DNA of 64,000 nt, taken from Cristatella mucedo (lineage: Eukaryota > Bryozoa > Phylactolaemata > Cristatellidae). The notes under the pieces are model-generated. The model did not search any database and was not told the DNA's origin. It was given only the letters and a program-made list of their open reading frames with translations. Made by a program: the position numbers and the translations under genes. Positions within the stretch are counted from its first letter, which is position 1; each line of letters starts with the position of its first letter. Where the stretch lies: assembly GCA_009760855.2 (NCBI GenBank), contig WPIO01000016.1, forward strand, positions 5,167,001 to 5,231,000, in the 5' to 3' direction. This document shows, piece after piece, positions 61,241 to 64,000 of the stretch.

Positions 61241-61355
61241 ACTCTTCCCAACCCAGGTCGTGGGTTCGAGTCCTGCAGCGGGCGATCCTTTTTTGCCCAC
61301 AGCAAGCGGTGCTAATACCCGGCAAGGCTCTTCTGTTGCCTCTGCGTATGAATCC
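61241..61355 (+). mobile_element. SINE D fragment joined to LINE A
   Basis: GTCGTGGGTTCGAGTCCTGC (B box), CAGCAAGCGGTGCTAATACC and AGGCTCTTCTGTTGCC. It starts immediately after LINE A coding sequence, so it probably inserted into it. Confidence 0.6.
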
Positions 61356-62055
61356 AATGATCTTGAATCTCACTTCCGATTGACGCCTTGGCACTCCCTG
61401 ACTTGAGTCCGTTAAAACGCAGCTACAGACTCGCTGTTCCTCTTACCATTGGCCTCGTCCATGTGAACTTTTCTGCATCTGCATGCTGCATTCTGCATCT
61501 GCATGCTTTTTTTTTAAATCAATCAACTTGTTTCCTTACCGGCAAACTGCCGAGAAAGACTTTTAGTTTTCTTTGGACGCTCTGCAAATTAGTTGTTATT
61601 ATAAAAACGACACTGAAATACTCGCTCGCTTCTTTGTGCGCGAGAAAATTGCGACGGGCAGCATGCGAGGAAGATGTCCTCACAAAAGACAGGGAGTGGT
61701 GCGCAAAGATCCGGAAATCCGGGCGTCCAGACAGGGTGCCGTGTCTGTCGAAAGCAGTAATAGCCCTTGCTAGGCTGAGAAAATCCCGAGGTGAGAGCAG
61801 CGCGAGCGGCGAGATTTCAGAAGGCTTCAGAACCGCGTGAAAGGCCGCGCAGCTTCCGTCCGTTTTCAGAGTCGCTCTGACTGAGTCGAAGTGAAAGAGA
61901 TGAACGTGGCGGTGCGCTGCCAGAACTCAGGAGTGCTCTCTTCTACGGACAGGTCACGTGCAGCGGAAAGCAACTCGTCTATTCATACTCTTTGACGGAC
62001 GCGCGAATATAGGAAAGGATTTCTCAGTAGACGCGGTTTTTTGAGACCCACTTAC

Positions 62056-62164
62056 GAGGTGGCTGCGTAATGGCCTTTGGCGGTAAATGTATGTTGTGCT
62101 CGTCGATGTGGCCAGTTTGAATCAGCATCTTCACGAGTTCCGTTGTCGCGTCGTTGACTGCAGC
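62056..62164 (-). CDS. Probable upstream exon of the ShKT-domain gene
   Basis: 109 bp: 36 codons plus one base. The acceptor is CACTTGTGACTTGCAG (phase 0) and the donor is CTC|GTAAGTGGG (phase 1), both strong. The frame reads TTELVKMLIQTGHIDEHNIH then LPPKAITQPP. The phase-1 end joins the ShKT exon at 59,901 as a Gln codon, and a Pro-rich lead into an ShKT module is common. A possible further exon ends at a CCG|GTAAGTTG donor at 62,869. Family not recognised. Confidence 0.45.
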
Positions 62165-63029
62165 CTGCAAGTCACAAGTGTGGGTGGACTTGACGTCAAA
62201 ACGTTTTGAAAATGCAGTTCACAGACCAGCAAGCGTGCGTTGGGCGGCAGTCACGCACAGAAGGCTCGGGCACTGAAATACGATCTCCTACCGGAAGAAT
62301 GATTAAAACAAATTGACGATAACTAAAGTACATATGATTACCCCAAATTTTGCAGCAGAAAATCTACTCGCTGTTTAATTGCAGAAGCATAGAAGGCCGC
62401 TCTCTCAAGTAAGTCACAGGGCCAAAGATTATTTACATTCGCTCTTTGGTTCTCTTAGAAAAAAAAGTATTAATGGTGGCATCCAATGATAGACAATTTT
62501 TTCAAGCTACAATCTCACTCTTTTTAAAATATATTAATATATTAATAAATTGTTTATCCGTCGTCTATAAAGAAATCTGTCGATACTTCAACTTCTTGAG
62601 TCAGCATTTTTCATGATTTGTCATGCCTATATTTTGAAGGCTGGCTGTCATGTCTGACTTTTCCGTTTCTCCCCTAAGCCTTTCCTTACGACGCGGTTGG
62701 TTTGTCAGTTCATGGTTTTAAGGCGATCGCATTGAATCCTACACTGGACCCTGCGCATAGTTGCATCTTGTGCACCTTTGAAGAAGCGAGTCGTGTCAGA
62801 AGTACGCGGTCGGCTTGGCCGCCTTTTTGAAGCGGAGGTCAAGTATTTTAACTTTGCTCACAACTTACCGGCCTGTTAGCTGTTCGGATTGATGTCATAT
62901 GGTTGAGGCTCTGGGCGTGGATGTTGGAGGATTTTGGGGTATATTATTGAGGTAGATTTTAGGAGATTCAGAGATTTTTTGAGTGTTTCGTTGACTTCTG
63001 AGGTTATTGTGATGTTGCGATGGGTTACA
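62165..63029. other. No certain gene; AT-rich at 62,290-62,620
   Basis: Apart from the donor-like site at 62,869 mentioned for the ShKT gene, nothing is recognised. Confidence 0.35.
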
Positions 63030-63149
63030 GAGAGAGACAGACAGACAGACAGAGACACAGGGAGAGAGAGGAAGAGACGAGAGAGAGAGAGAGGAGAAAG
63101 AGAGGAGAAAGAGAGGAGAAAGAGAGAGTCAGAGAGAGAGAGATACAGA

Positions 63150-63183
<34 letters not shown>

Positions 63184-63420
63184 CAGAGAGAGACACAGAG
63201 AGACACAGAGAGACACAGAGAGACACAGAGAGACACAGAGAGGCACAGATAGAGAGAGAGAGTGTGTGTGTGTGTGTGCGTGCGTGCGTGCGTCCGTGCG
63301 TCCATGCGTCCGTGCGTCCGTGCGTCCGTGCGTCCGTGCGTCCGTGCGTCCGTGCGTCCGTGCGTCCGTGCGTCCGTGCGTCCGTGCGTCCGTGCGTCCG
63401 TGCGTCCGTGCGTCCGTGCG
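63030..63420. repeat. GA-rich repeat followed by an octamer array
   Basis: (GACAGA)n and (AGACACAG)n to about 63,255, a short (GT)n, then about 15 copies of the octamer GTGCGTCC (63,290-63,420). Confidence 0.96.
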
Positions 63421-64000
63421 TGCTCGTCCTTTTACGGCAGGCAGCTCTTTACCCTTGCCCTCTGCAAGCAGCAGAGTGAAAGCTCCCAAGGTTATTCTGC
63501 CTCAACAGAAATGAGGCTTTTTAACCAGCTCATCTTTTTAATCTTGTGGGAACGGCCTACTTTGACCCTACGGGTAAAGAGACGCACATTCATCCACTGA
63601 CGTGACTCTCTGTGACATCCACTGTTGCGACGGGCTCTGGCGCGACGGGCTCCGAAGCGATGCCGAAGAAGGTTGTGGGCTGTACTATCAAATCAATCGT
63701 GCCTTGGTGACAGCACTGATATTTCACGCTCAGAATTCAATTAGACATCGCTTAAATAGACTTTCGGGACAAGTTCCCGTTCACGGCGGCTGTCTTTAAG
63801 TAAATGAACCGTGCGGTCGATTATATAAAACCCTTTACAGCTTAAAGTATCCAGAATATTATTGCTAAAGTGGCCTTCAAAAAATTAAGAACCTTCAAGA
63901 TTTAACTATTTGCAATAGCTAATTTTTTAAACGACCGTCGTTACAGAGTCAATCGGCTCCGCGAAGGCTTAAATGAGCTTCTCGTGCAGAGGATGTAGCC
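63421..64000. other. No gene recognised
   Basis: Short open frames without domains up to the window end. Confidence 0.35.

Noticed and set aside
62876-63226. 116-codon minus-strand frame
   Set aside because: More than half is GA-repeat translation; the rest has no domain and a stop close to a donor-like site.

Overview
This is eukaryotic, animal DNA. It has GT-AG introns, two multi-exon genes rebuilt here with reading phase conserved across every junction, tRNA-derived SINEs, non-LTR retrotransposon fragments and very long (CT)n and (CTAT)n arrays. No bacterial features (operons, CRISPR, IS elements) are present. The best-supported gene is a cytoplasmic intermediate filament gene of the protostome type: long lamin-like coil 1B, lamin-tail domain kept, no nuclear localisation signal and no CaaX box. 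With an opsin and an ShKT-domain exon, this points to a protostome, probably a spiralian/lophotrochozoan. That placement is an inference.

Layout. 0-21 kb is gene-poor and built largely from fragments of four repeat families named here: LINE A (CR1/L2/Rex-like, (ATT)n 3' end), LINE B (related, ACATT pentamer 3' end), SINE C and SINE D (both tRNA-derived). Several are nested in one another. A WD40-like reading frame lies near 13.3 kb and a possible exon near 4.9 kb. From 32.1 down to 21.7 kb on the minus strand is the intermediate filament gene: 8 coding exons, 622 codons plus stop, and two introns with GC instead of GT donors. Its introns hold (CT)n arrays, a LINE B copy, a GC-rich minisatellite and an LTR-like repeat with a TATA box. 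A palindromic GATC-rich tandem repeat lies just upstream.

32.7-47.5 kb is again repeats, including a broken LINE A that carries a possible solo LTR, a second copy of the TATA-box repeat, a 13-bp minisatellite with inverted flanks and a 15-bp minisatellite. From 51.9 down to 47.7 kb on the minus strand is an opsin gene: 5 coding exons, 385 codons plus stop. It keeps the retinal-binding lysine but lacks the acidic residue of (D/E)RY and the NPxxY motif. 52-59 kb is mostly non-coding. 59.8-62.2 kb on the minus strand holds one ShKT-domain exon and a phase-compatible upstream exon. The window ends in GA and octamer microsatellites.

The three genes share a strand but have no evident functional link. 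Exon coordinates come from splice signals, reading phase and family conservation read by eye. Repeat boundaries are approximate.
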